Positions 17,190-26,353 of a stretch of DNA of 64,000 nt are shown here, in pieces (positions within the stretch are counted from its first letter, which is position 1; each line of letters starts with the position of its first letter). The DNA lies in NCBI GenBank assembly GCA_015490755.1, contig WFXF01000086.1, forward strand, positions 1 through 64,000, in the 5' to 3' direction. The position numbers were made by a program, and so were the translations under genes. The stretch is from Gammaproteobacteria bacterium (lineage in GTDB: Bacteria; Pseudomonadota; Gammaproteobacteria; JAADGQ01). The notes below the pieces were generated by a model, which did not search any database, was not told where the DNA came from, and was given only the letters and a program-made list of their open reading frames with translations.

Positions 17190-19064
17190 ATGTGTGGTAT
17201 CACCGGATTTATTGATAACAATCGACACCAACAAGATCCTGAGGCCGTTGTTCGAAAAATGACGGACACTCTGCGTCATCGCGGTCCGAGCGATCATGGG
17301 GTGTGGATCGACCATAGCAATGCCATCGCACTCGGTCACAGACGGCTTTCAATTCTGGATCTTTCTCCCGAAGGTCATCAACCGATGGTGTCTGCAAGCC
17401 AGCGATATGTCATTGTCTATAACGGTGAAGTATATAATTTCAAAGAGCTGCGCAGTGAACTCGAACCGACCGGCTATTCATTCCGAGGCCACTCTGACAC
17501 TGAAGTCATACTCGCTGCTATCGACACATGGGGCTTGGTTGAAGCCGTTAAAAAATTTATTGGTATGTTTGCTCTGGCCATTTGGGATAAACAGGAAAAA
17601 ACGCTCTCATTGGTCAGGGACCGATTAGGAATCAAGCCCCTTTATTACGGCCACATACACGGCACATTCATCTTTGCATCAGAACTCAAGGCAATTCGTA
17701 GCTGGCCTGGCTTTAATTTACCCATCAACCAGGATGCATTGGCCATGCTGATGCGACACGGCTATATTCAATCGCCCTATAGTATTTATTATGGCATTAA
17801 CAAGCTTCCTCCCGGTAACATATTAACGCTTAAACAAAACAGTAAACCTGAACTGAGCACTTACTGGTCTGTCGCTGAAATTACCGAGCAAGGCTTTAAA
17901 AATCCATATACAGGCAGCGAACAAGAGGCTCTGGCAGAGCTGGAAAAAATACTCAAAGACTCTATAAAACTACGTATGGTGGCGGATGTTCCTTTGGGCG
18001 CTTTTTTATCTGGAGGAATTGATTCATCTTTGGTGACTGCATTGATGCAGTCTCAAAGCCACTCTCCTATCAAAACATTTTCAATTGGATTTAATGAACC
18101 CGGCTTTAACGAAGCCATGCACGCAAGAGCTGTTGCACAATATTTAAAAACGGATCATACAGAGTTTTACACTTCATCCAAGGATGCTTTGGATGTTATT
18201 CCTGACTTACCTTTGATCTATGATGAGCCCTTTGCAGATCCATCCCAAATTCCAACCTGTATAGTATCAAAGCTTGCGAAAAAATACGTTACCGTCGCAC
18301 TATCAGGTGATGGTGGCGATGAACTTTTTTATGGTTACTCGCACTATACATCCACCATAAACAGATGGAAAAAAGTAAACCTGCTTCCTCAATCTTTGAA
18401 AAAACTGGCAATAACAACGCTATCCAAAACCACCTCCAAAGATTGTCATACCAGCCAAAACATCATTGATATTTTAAAGATCGATAATGACCAGGCGCTC
18501 TATTGCCGTGGAATATCACACTGGAAAGATCCGGTACAGCTGCTCAAAATCAATGAAATGCCCGTCACTCCACTCACCGATCCGCAGTGGCGAAAATCGG
18601 TAACAAGCCTGGAAAGCTATATGGCAGCCACAGACATGATGACCTATCTGCCTGATGATATTCTGGTAAAAATGGATCGAGCTAGCATGGCTGTTAGCCT
18701 TGAAGCTCGTGTACCTCTGCTTGACCACCGGGCTGCCGAATTTGCTGCACGCCTACCTCTTTCAATGAAATATCGTAATAACACCGGCAAATGGATTCTA
18801 CGTCAGCTACTTTACAAGTACGTCGACCGTAAACTTGTTGACCGTCCAAAAATGGGATTTAGTGTTCCTATCGCAGCATGGCTACGCGGCCCATTAAAAG
18901 AGTGGGCCGCAACACTGCTGGATGAAACACGATTAAAAAATGAAGGCCATTTCAACCCGGAACCCATCGTAAAAAAGTGGCATGAACATATTAATGGAAA
19001 ACAAGATTGGGAGCACTGCCTATGGAACGTCCTGATGTTTCAAGCATGGCTGGAAGCTCAATGA
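17190..19064 (+). CDS. asnB: Asparagine synthase (glutamine-hydrolysing), cluster-associated
   Basis: The 624-residue protein has the N-terminal nucleophile Cys2 (MCGITGFID), the glutaminase residues RRLSILDLSPEGHQPM and NGEVYNF, and the synthetase PP-loop LSGGIDSSLVTAL near residue 270, then ALSGDGGDELFYGY. It forms an amide using glutamine and ATP. AsnB homologues inside polysaccharide clusters often amidate sugar uronates or serve unknown donors, so classical asparagine synthesis is not certain. It overlaps the next glycosyltransferase by ATGA. Confidence 0.92.
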   Translation: MCGITGFIDNNRHQQDPEAVVRKMTDTLRHRGPSDHGVWIDHSNAIALGHRRLSILDLSPEGHQPMVSASQRYVIVYNGEVYNFKELRSELEPTGYSFRGHSDTEVILAAIDTWGLVEAVKKFIGMFALAIWDKQEKTLSLVRDRLGIKPLYYGHIHGTFIFASELKAIRSWPGFNLPINQDALAMLMRHGYIQSPYSIYYGINKLPPGNILTLKQNSKPELSTYWSVAEITEQGFKNPYTGSEQEALAELEKILKDSIKLRMVADVPLGAFLSGGIDSSLVTALMQSQSHSPIKTFSIGFNEPGFNEAMHARAVAQYLKTDHTEFYTSSKDALDVIPDLPLIYDEPFADPSQIPTCIVSKLAKKYVTVALSGDGGDELFYGYSHYTSTINRWKKVNLLPQSLKKLAITTLSKTTSKDCHTSQNIIDILKIDNDQALYCRGISHWKDPVQLLKINEMPVTPLTDPQWRKSVTSLESYMAATDMMTYLPDDILVKMDRASMAVSLEARVPLLDHRAAEFAARLPLSMKYRNNTGKWILRQLLYKYVDRKLVDRPKMGFSVPIAAWLRGPLKEWAATLLDETRLKNEGHFNPEPIVKKWHEHINGKQDWEHCLWNVLMFQAWLEAQ

Positions 19065-20155
19065 GATCAACACACTCACGTAAACTTGCACTCTTTTTAC
19101 CCAGCCTTGCGGGGGGCGGAGCAGAGCGCGTTATGCTCAATATTGCCAATGGTTTTGTAGAACGTGGTATTGAAGTTGATCTTGTATTAGGACAATTAAC
19201 AGGTCCCTATACCCGTGAAGTCTCCAAATCAGTCCGGATTGTCGAGCTAAACCGTAAACATACGATCAGTTGCATTCCCGGCCTTACCCGTTACCTGCGC
19301 CAAAAACAACCCACGGTAATGTTAGCCACTCTTAATCATGCCAACATCATTGCACTCATTGCCAAACAATTTGCACAAGCTCCAACAAAACTATTTGTGC
19401 GCGAAGCTAATACAATTACCCACCTTAACACTCCTGACCCTCGTGACAGCATAATACCCCAATTAATAAAGTGGCTTTATCCTAAAGCGGATGGTGTGAT
19501 TGCGGGTTCAGAAGGTGTTGCAGATGATTTGGAAAAAAATGGCCATGTACCAAGGTCGCTGATTCATACTGTTTACAACCCGGTCATCACACCAGACCTT
19601 TATGAGCAATCAAAGCAACCTGTTAAATTACCCTGGCCTGACCATAAAAATATTCCATTGGTTGTTGCCGTTGGCCGATTGACTGAGCAGAAAAACTTTA
19701 CCATGCTGATTCAAGCATTCTCAGAGCTGCTTAAAGAGCGTACCGCACGGCTCCTGATCATGGGGGAAGGTGAAGAGCGTACGCAACTGGAAAAGCTGAT
19801 ACGCAAACTTAAGATTGAAGCTCATGTTGCTTTGCCTGGTTTTGTAAATAACCCTTTTGCATATATAGCTCAGGCTGATCTGTTTGTTCTCTCATCATCC
19901 TGGGAGGGTTCACCTAATGCGCTGATTCAGGCCGTTGCACTTGGAATCCCGGCAGTTTCGACAGATTGCCCTTTTGGCCCTGCAGAAATTCTGAATCATG
20001 GCGAATACGGACGACTCTCTCCAATCCATGATATGCAAACACTCACCGCTAATATGTTTAAAAGCCTGGAATCACCACTCAAAGTACCCCCTCATGCATG
20101 GGAGCCTTATGAACAAAGCAAGGTTACAGATACTTATTTCAAGCTATTTTTTTGA
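19061..20155 (+). CDS. Glycosyltransferase family 4
   Basis: The 364-residue GT-B enzyme has GGGAERVMLNIANGF near the N-terminus and VAVGRLTEQKNF near 220. The acceptor/donor motif reads EGSPNALIQA, so the second Glu of the E-x7-E motif is replaced by Gln. The start ATG at 19061 overlaps the asnB stop (ATGA); an earlier in-frame start at 19007 would lie well inside asnB. It is a paralogue of the enzyme at 9692. Donor and acceptor are not predictable. Confidence 0.88.
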   Translation: MRSTHSRKLALFLPSLAGGGAERVMLNIANGFVERGIEVDLVLGQLTGPYTREVSKSVRIVELNRKHTISCIPGLTRYLRQKQPTVMLATLNHANIIALIAKQFAQAPTKLFVREANTITHLNTPDPRDSIIPQLIKWLYPKADGVIAGSEGVADDLEKNGHVPRSLIHTVYNPVITPDLYEQSKQPVKLPWPDHKNIPLVVAVGRLTEQKNFTMLIQAFSELLKERTARLLIMGEGEERTQLEKLIRKLKIEAHVALPGFVNNPFAYIAQADLFVLSSSWEGSPNALIQAVALGIPAVSTDCPFGPAEILNHGEYGRLSPIHDMQTLTANMFKSLESPLKVPPHAWEPYEQSKVTDTYFKLFF

Positions 20156-20180
20156 TCAACCCCAAACCTGTTAATAGATT

Positions 20181-21302
20181 ATGAATCACCCTTCATCCAT
20201 CTGTTTTCTTCTTACAAGCCTCAAGCATGGTGGAGCCGAAACTGTGGCCACCGATTTTGCAATTAATCTGGCAAGGCGTGGCTGGAAAATTCGGTTTATC
20301 AGCATGGTATCCGGTCATGCCGAAGTCCTGTCAAAAAAGCTGCAAGATGCCCACATTGAATTGATATCACTACAGATGAAACCTGGCGTACCCAACCCTG
20401 TTTCAATTTTCAGACTGGCTCGACTGCTACGTAAATGGAGACCTGATATTCTTCACTGCCATATGGTTCATGCCAACTTACTCGGACGGCTTGTTCGCTT
20501 GATCACCCCTATACCAGTAGTCATATCCACTGCGCATAGTATTGATGAAGGCAGTAAAGCCTTGGAGCTTGCCTACCGCTGGACTGACTCTCTAGCCAAT
20601 ATGACGACTCATGTCAGCCAGGCCGCTCTTGATAAATACGTTGAAAAAAAACTGACTCCACCAAATAAAATCCACTTTATTCCTAACGGGCTGGACACCA
20701 CTTCATTAACACCCAATCCGATGATACGACAAAAAGTACGTATGGATCTCGATGTTCAAGACCATTTTGTCTGGCTCGCTGTTGGACAAATGGTTGATGC
20801 CAAAGATTACCCAAACCTGATCAGTGCTTTTGCAAAGCTTGATTTCGCAAAAAAACCACAACTACTTATTGCTGGAGATGGGCCACAAAAAGCCCTGATA
20901 AAAAAGCAGATTATCGAAAATGGCTTAACAGAGTACGTTCACTGCCTGGGTATCCGTAATGATATCCCGAACTTAATGAATGCAGCTGATGCTTATGTAA
21001 TGTCCTCCGCATGGGAAGGGTTGCCCATGGTATTACTCGAGGCCAGCAGCGCCACTCTACCTATAGTTGCCACCGATGTGGGAGGGAATAGTGAAATTGT
21101 AATCGATGGTGAAACAGGTTTTATTACGCCACCCCAAAGCCCGGAAGCGTTGGCACAAGCCATGAATAAAACGATGTCGCTTACTGATGCGGCCTCTAAA
21201 GCATTGGGCGCTGCTGGACGAATAAATACAGTAAAGGAATATGATATCGAACAGGTATTAGATCGCTGGGAAGCTCTTTACACTCAACTGAGCCCAACAT
21301 GA
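20181..21302 (+). CDS. Glycosyltransferase family 4
   Basis: The 373-residue GT4 protein has LKHGGAETVATDFAINLARRGW at the N-terminus, a DILHCHMVHANLLGRL segment, VGQMVDAKDYPNLI near 200 and the intact E-x7-E motif in EGLPMVLLEA, followed by VATDVGGNSEIV. It is a nucleotide-sugar-dependent glycosyltransferase of the repeat-unit assembly pathway. One base separates its stop from the next ATG, indicating an operon with the deacetylase. Confidence 0.9.
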   Translation: MNHPSSICFLLTSLKHGGAETVATDFAINLARRGWKIRFISMVSGHAEVLSKKLQDAHIELISLQMKPGVPNPVSIFRLARLLRKWRPDILHCHMVHANLLGRLVRLITPIPVVISTAHSIDEGSKALELAYRWTDSLANMTTHVSQAALDKYVEKKLTPPNKIHFIPNGLDTTSLTPNPMIRQKVRMDLDVQDHFVWLAVGQMVDAKDYPNLISAFAKLDFAKKPQLLIAGDGPQKALIKKQIIENGLTEYVHCLGIRNDIPNLMNAADAYVMSSAWEGLPMVLLEASSATLPIVATDVGGNSEIVIDGETGFITPPQSPEALAQAMNKTMSLTDAASKALGAAGRINTVKEYDIEQVLDRWEALYTQLSPT

Positions 21303-21303
21303 G

Positions 21304-22263
21304 ATGAAAAATTTACTCTTCCAACTTTGTTACTACAGTGGAATCAGCCACCTATTCAGGGCTCTAAACAAACATAAAGTTGTTGTTTTGATGTATCACG
21401 GTGTTATGTCTGATGAGAGCACTGTTGATAGTGGTGACTGGCTGCAGATCAAGGCTCATGAATTCAGGGCTCAAATGGCCTGGCTAAAAAAGCACTATGA
21501 CGTATGTACGCTAGAGTCCATCTTAAAAGATCAGACTACCCCTGTCTCAAAGCCTCGAGCGGTCATCACTTTTGATGATGGCTATGCCAATAATTACCAA
21601 TACGCATTTCCGATTCTTAAAGAGTTCGAACTCCCGGCAACGATTTTTATTACCACGGGCATGGTCGACTCCAACAAGCTTTTCTGGTGGGATAAAGTCT
21701 ATCTGGCCACTCGTGGAAAAATGTCATTTGACACACGAAGAGCATTTGAAGAGCGTTGCAAACAACTCAAGCCCCGGGCACTCGAAGACTATATTGACCA
21801 TGAATTTCTACCCTCTCAAGGAATCACACAATTCTCTGATGAAGCTTATGAAGCATATCGTCCACTCACACATCATGAACTGTCAAAGCTTGCAGAAAGT
21901 GATTTGATTACACTCGGTTCACACACTCACAACCACGAAATACTGACACAACTCTCCGATAAACAGGTCAATGAAACAGTACGTCAATCCATAACAGAGC
22001 TCACCCCGTTCATTGGTAATGTAAAATTTTTTGCAGCCCCAAATGGTTATTATAAACCCCATCACCTTAAAATTTTTAAAAAAGCAGGCTTTAAAGCAGC
22101 TGTCAATACAGAGCGGGGAATCTACTTACCCTTTACTTTCAATCCTTATGAGATCCCGCGAATCGGCATAGGACGCGGATATTCGCAACGCAGTTTTGCC
22201 AGTCTGATTTCAGGTTTTTGGGAGCCGTTAGACAAGCTGCTTCATCACATAATCAAGAGATAA
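21304..22263 (+). CDS. Polysaccharide deacetylase (CE4 family)
   Basis: The 319-residue protein carries the NodB-type motifs: VLMYHGV near residue 29, ITFDDGYANN (catalytic Asp pair, about 90), and GSHTHNHE (metal His pair, about 207). No signal peptide is obvious, so it could act on lipid-linked sugar in the cytoplasm or be exported by another route. Expected reaction: removal of N-acetyl groups from hexosamines. The substrate specificity is inferred from the cluster. It is tightly packed between two glycosyltransferase genes. Confidence 0.88.
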   Translation: MKNLLFQLCYYSGISHLFRALNKHKVVVLMYHGVMSDESTVDSGDWLQIKAHEFRAQMAWLKKHYDVCTLESILKDQTTPVSKPRAVITFDDGYANNYQYAFPILKEFELPATIFITTGMVDSNKLFWWDKVYLATRGKMSFDTRRAFEERCKQLKPRALEDYIDHEFLPSQGITQFSDEAYEAYRPLTHHELSKLAESDLITLGSHTHNHEILTQLSDKQVNETVRQSITELTPFIGNVKFFAAPNGYYKPHHLKIFKKAGFKAAVNTERGIYLPFTFNPYEIPRIGIGRGYSQRSFASLISGFWEPLDKLLHHIIKR

Positions 22264-22275
22264 GATTGAAAATAT

Positions 22276-23391
22276 ATGGCTCGAATCGTCATTCTTGATA
22301 GTTTTGATCGGGAGCTCATCAATTTCCGTGGTGCACTGATTAAAACCTTGCTTGATGAAGGGCATCAACTCTTCGCTTGTGCTCCTGATCTCTCCGTAGA
22401 GGTCAAGACTATCCTCACAAACATGGGAGCAGAGTGTCATGAAGTAACATTAAGTAGAACTGGTATGAATCCGGCTCATGATATGCGAACCGTTATTCAA
22501 CTGATGTTGCTATTTAAAAAGTTAAAACCCGATATTTTTTTTGGTTGCACCATCAAGCCCGTTATTTATGGCTCTATCGCTGCCAGATTAGCAAACATAC
22601 CTAAAATACTTTCCATTATTGAAGGGTTAGGTTATGCCTTCTCCGGCATGGGAATAAAAAGCCGACTGATCGGCTTTATCGCCAGCCAGCTTTATCGCTC
22701 AGGGTTACGTTTCAATCATCATGTACTCTTTTTGAATACAGATAATTTGAATATTTTTATTGATAAAAAATTGGTGACTCAACAACAAGCATCCATACTA
22801 AATGGCATTGGTCTGGATATTGATCACTTCTCATTAGCACCTTACCCTGAAAAAATATCTTTTTTAATGATCGCCCGTTTATTAAAAGACAAGGGAATTT
22901 ATGAATACCTGGAAGCAGCGCATAAACTGAAAAAAAGATATAAAAATATCCATTTCAGACTCGTGGGTGACTTTGATGACAACCCGACAGCCATCACTCA
23001 ACAAGAGTTACAACCCTACATTGACTCAGGAAGTATCGAATATCTGGGATACCACCAGGATGTACGCCCCGCTATCATTGACAGTTCAATTTATGTGCTC
23101 CCTTCCTACCATGAAGGCCGACCGCGCACAGTTATGGAAGCCCTCGCCATGGGAAGAGCTGTGATCACCACCGATGCACCCGGTTGCAAAGAGAGCATTA
23201 TTAACGATGTAAATGGCTATATTGTACCTGTACGCAACATCACTGCACTGACTCAAGCCATGGAAAAATTCATTCAACAACCTGAGCTTATCTCCATCAT
23301 GGGTCTTGCTGGAAGAGAGTTTGCCGAGAATGAATATGATGCAAACAAAATCAATCAAACAATTATGAAATTCATGGGGGTTAAAAAGTGA
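22276..23391 (+). CDS. Glycosyltransferase family 4 (CapM/PglA-like)
   Basis: The 371-residue protein opens with DSFDRELINFRGALI and GCTIKPVIYGSIAARLANI, followed by SIIEGLGYAFSGMG, typical of the GT4 group that acts early on polyprenyl-linked amino sugars. The E-x7-E motif is in EGRPRTVMEALAMGR, followed by TTDAPGCKESI. It is probably one of the first enzymes after the initiating transferase. It is followed by a hairpin element at 23429-23493. Confidence 0.9.
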   Translation: MARIVILDSFDRELINFRGALIKTLLDEGHQLFACAPDLSVEVKTILTNMGAECHEVTLSRTGMNPAHDMRTVIQLMLLFKKLKPDIFFGCTIKPVIYGSIAARLANIPKILSIIEGLGYAFSGMGIKSRLIGFIASQLYRSGLRFNHHVLFLNTDNLNIFIDKKLVTQQQASILNGIGLDIDHFSLAPYPEKISFLMIARLLKDKGIYEYLEAAHKLKKRYKNIHFRLVGDFDDNPTAITQQELQPYIDSGSIEYLGYHQDVRPAIIDSSIYVLPSYHEGRPRTVMEALAMGRAVITTDAPGCKESIINDVNGYIVPVRNITALTQAMEKFIQQPELISIMGLAGREFAENEYDANKINQTIMKFMGVKK

Positions 23392-23428
23392 TCTGTAAAC
23401 TGTTTTTGAAAAATAATGGTTCATTAAC

Positions 23429-23493
23429 TTAGGAACGAACATGGAATAACTTCTGCAACCATGACGTAGAAATTATTTCGTGAACGTTCCTAA
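23429..23493. repeat. Short palindromic element, family A copy 1
   Basis: Imperfect inverted repeat of about 28-base arms. The left arm begins TTAGGAACGAACATGGAATA and the right arm, read on the other strand, begins TTTAGGAACGTTCACGAAAT. It lies between a glycosyltransferase gene and a deacetylase gene that starts 7 bases later. Related copies are at 50477-50551 and 57546-57611, with a half copy at 42404. Confidence 0.75.
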
Positions 23494-23499
23494 ATAGTT

Positions 23500-24480
23500 A
23501 TGTCGCAGGGAATATTTACAATTTCACTCGACTTTGAGCTTTACTGGGGGCTTAGAGACCTTTTTACCCTGAAAGAGTATCAAGAGCGTTTAATCGGTGG
23601 CCGTGAAGCTGTTCCCTATTTTCTTGAACAATTCAAAACTCATCAAGTTCATGCGACCTGGTCTACAGTAGGGCTTCTTTTTTTCAACAACAGAGACGCA
23701 CTTCAGGAGAACCTACCCAAAGTTCACCCCAATTACAGTAATAAGAATCTCTCACCCTATCCCTATATTGAAAGCAATAATTTAGGCAATGATGAAGATT
23801 CAGACCCTTACCATTTTGCAAGATCATTAATTGATTTAATAAAACTTTACCCGGGTCAGGAGATCGGTACTCATACATTCTCTCACTATTACTGCCTGGA
23901 AGAGGGCCAAACAGCTGATGAATTCAAAGCAGATATAGAAGCCGCAATTCTCGCGGCCAAACAGATCAATATCGAAATCAAATCACTCATATTCCCACGT
24001 AATCAATATAATCAGACTTATCTGGAAATCATAAAAAAGTTAGGCATAATTGCCTATCGAGGCAATGAACAATCATGGCTCTATCAAGCATCGAAAAGAG
24101 AGTCTCACTCTTTTAGCAGAAAAGTTATTCGGCGTATTGATGACTATATCAATCTTTCAGGGTATCACTGCTACCACCCAGAACAACTTCAGGGACAATA
24201 TCCAATAAATATTCCTTCCAGCCGTTTTTTACGTCCATACCTGCCACCACTCGCAATACTCGAGCCACTTCGCCTGAAACGCATCACATCTGCCATGACT
24301 CATGCTGCAAAAAATGGCTTGATATACCACCTCTGGTGGCACCCACATAATTTTGGGGTAAACACAAAAGAGAATCGGTCGATATTAAACAACATACTGG
24401 CACATTACCTACATCTTAATAAGAAATATGGAATGCGCTCAATGAATATGTGTGAAATCGCAAAATTACATTTAGCCTAA
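23500..24480 (+). CDS. Polysaccharide deacetylase-like protein, second CE4 member
   Basis: The 326-residue protein starts with FTISLDFELYWG, the variant CE4 first motif (Asp-Phe-Glu in place of Asp-Asp), and has EIGTHTFSHYYC with the His pair near residue 125. It differs from the deacetylase at 21304, so the two probably act on different sugars or steps. The segment LIFPRNQYN fits the Arg-containing third motif. Its start lies directly after a palindromic element. No signal peptide is seen. Confidence 0.82.
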   Translation: MSQGIFTISLDFELYWGLRDLFTLKEYQERLIGGREAVPYFLEQFKTHQVHATWSTVGLLFFNNRDALQENLPKVHPNYSNKNLSPYPYIESNNLGNDEDSDPYHFARSLIDLIKLYPGQEIGTHTFSHYYCLEEGQTADEFKADIEAAILAAKQINIEIKSLIFPRNQYNQTYLEIIKKLGIIAYRGNEQSWLYQASKRESHSFSRKVIRRIDDYINLSGYHCYHPEQLQGQYPINIPSSRFLRPYLPPLAILEPLRLKRITSAMTHAAKNGLIYHLWWHPHNFGVNTKENRSILNNILAHYLHLNKKYGMRSMNMCEIAKLHLA

Positions 24481-24509
24481 TTTAATTTGCACAAACAGGG
24501 ATAGTAGCA

Positions 24510-25502
24510 ATGACACGATCAAAAAGCATATTAGTGACCGGCGGCGCGGGCTATATTGGCTCTCCCCTTGTCCGATTACTTCTTAACAATAACTATAATG
24601 TCATCACACTCGATAATCTCATGTTCGGTGGTGAAACCATACTGGGAGTCTGGCATCACCCCAACTTTCGCTTTGTGCATGGTGATATTAACAATCCCGA
24701 TGATATCAAAACTGTTTTTGATGAATACAAAATTGATGCCGTTGTTCATCTGGCAGCCATTGTCGGCGACCCGGCCTGCTCCAGGTTTTCAGAGATGGCT
24801 CATAAAACAAACTGGGAAGGTTCTGTCAATCTTGTCGAACAATCAATTGAAAATAACGTAGAACGATTCATCTTTGCATCGACTTGTAGCAATTACGGAA
24901 AAATGTCTGATCCTGAAAGTTACGTCACAGAGAGCTCACCACTCTCACCGGTCTCCCTCTATGCAGAACTTAAAGTGAAGTTTGAAAATTTTATTCTTAA
25001 TGAGATTGATCAGAGCACATCTTTCTGCCCTACAGCATTACGCTTCGCAACCGTTTATGGTGTCTCTCCACGGGTTCGTTTTGATTTAACAGTCAATGAA
25101 TTCACTAAAGAGCTGGCGATGGGTCGATCACTTGAAGTTTTTGGTAAAGATTTTTGGCGGCCATATTGTCACGTTTATGACTTTGCCCGCGCCATGCTCC
25201 TGGTATTAAAAAGGGAAAAAGAAAAAGTGGCTTATAACGTATTCAATGTGGGTTCAACCGAAGAAAACTACCAAAAACAGATGCTCATTGATGAAATCAA
25301 AGAACAAATCCCCCATGCCAAAGTTCGCTATATTCAAAAAAATGAGGATCCAAGAGACTACCGTGTCAACTTCGACAAAATTAAAAATGAGCTGGGTTTT
25401 GAGATAACGCAACGAGTGGCTGATGGCATCAAAGAGATCAAGTACCTTATTGACCACAAAGTGCTGCTCAACCCTGACGACCCTAAGTACAAGAATGTTT
25501 AG
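24510..25502 (+). CDS. NAD-dependent nucleotide-sugar epimerase/dehydratase (SDR)
   Basis: The 330-residue extended SDR protein has the NAD site LVTGGAGYIGSPL at residues 8-20, the DxxD-like VHGDINNPDD, HLAAIVGDPACSRF, and the catalytic YAELK (Tyr-x3-Lys, about 155-159). In this position it likely makes a modified hexose for the aminotransferase and nucleotidyltransferase pathway that follows. I cannot choose between epimerase and dehydratase. Its TAG stop lies in a 32-bp tandem repeat. Confidence 0.9.
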   Translation: MTRSKSILVTGGAGYIGSPLVRLLLNNNYNVITLDNLMFGGETILGVWHHPNFRFVHGDINNPDDIKTVFDEYKIDAVVHLAAIVGDPACSRFSEMAHKTNWEGSVNLVEQSIENNVERFIFASTCSNYGKMSDPESYVTESSPLSPVSLYAELKVKFENFILNEIDQSTSFCPTALRFATVYGVSPRVRFDLTVNEFTKELAMGRSLEVFGKDFWRPYCHVYDFARAMLLVLKREKEKVAYNVFNVGSTEENYQKQMLIDEIKEQIPHAKVRYIQKNEDPRDYRVNFDKIKNELGFEITQRVADGIKEIKYLIDHKVLLNPDDPKYKNV

Positions 25503-25562
25503 ATGAGCTTTAGCGAATCTTATGCCCGTATTAGATGAGCTTTAGCGAACCTTATGCGTACC
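25499..25562 (+). repeat. Two tandem copies of a 32-bp repeat
   Basis: TTAGATGAGCTTTAGCGAA begins at 25499 and again at 25531; the copies differ mainly at their ends, and a short third start (AGATGA) follows. The first copy contains the stop codon of the SDR gene. Confidence 0.8.
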
Positions 25563-25639
25563 AGATGATTTTTATACTTGATTATCAGATCAAACAATAA
25601 AGAGGTTCAAACCCTTTTTAAACTGGAGAGCAACCAACA

Positions 25640-26347
25640 ATGAAAGCAGTGATTCAAGCAGGAGGTATGGGGACACGCTTACGCCCTTATACATTGGTTC
25701 TACCTAAACCATTAATGCCCGTTGTTGGACTTCCCGTTATTGAAATTCTCATTAAATGGTTGCGTCGTAATGGTGTCACAGAAACCTATATCACCACAGG
25801 ATATCTCGGCCACCTGCTACGCTCTATTTTAGGTGATGGTTCACAATGGGGCTTGAATATTCACTACACTGAAGAGACCGAACCCTTAGGAACGGTGGGT
25901 GCACTGCACCTGATGAAAGAGCACCTGGATGAGCCTTTTTTGATGCTCAACGGTGATCTCATCACTGACATTAATGTTCGCCACCTGATGGAAAACCATA
26001 AAAATAACGGTGGCCTCATCACTGTAGCGACAACAACTAAAACGATTGATGTCGATCTTGGTGTCATTGAGAGCAAAAATAATCGCATCACCTCTTTTCG
26101 TGAAAAACCTTCCATGGACTTTACAGTCAGCATGGGAATTTATTGCATGGACCCCAAAGTCATTGACCTCATTCCACCAGGCTTACCATTTGGTTTTGAT
26201 GATCTGGTTTTTACCATGCTGGATAAAGACCTGCCTATCTACACATCTCCGCACCAAGGATGCTGGCTTGACATTGGCCGCCCTGAAGATTTTCAGCGTG
26301 CGCAAGATGAATTTAAAGATAATCAGTCGTATATTTTAGGAATTTAA
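25640..26347 (+). CDS. Sugar-phosphate nucleotidyltransferase
   Basis: The 235-residue protein has the nucleotidyltransferase signature MKAVIQAGGMGTRLRP with the following LPKPLMPV, the metal-binding LNGDLITD (about 96-103) and EKPSMDFTVSMGIYCMD. It lacks any C-terminal left-handed helix, so it is the short form like RmlA or GCD1-type enzymes. It activates a hexose-1-phosphate; the nucleotide is uncertain. GGAG precedes the start. Confidence 0.9.
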   Translation: MKAVIQAGGMGTRLRPYTLVLPKPLMPVVGLPVIEILIKWLRRNGVTETYITTGYLGHLLRSILGDGSQWGLNIHYTEETEPLGTVGALHLMKEHLDEPFLMLNGDLITDINVRHLMENHKNNGGLITVATTTKTIDVDLGVIESKNNRITSFREKPSMDFTVSMGIYCMDPKVIDLIPPGLPFGFDDLVFTMLDKDLPIYTSPHQGCWLDIGRPEDFQRAQDEFKDNQSYILGI

Positions 26348-26353
26348 ATATAT

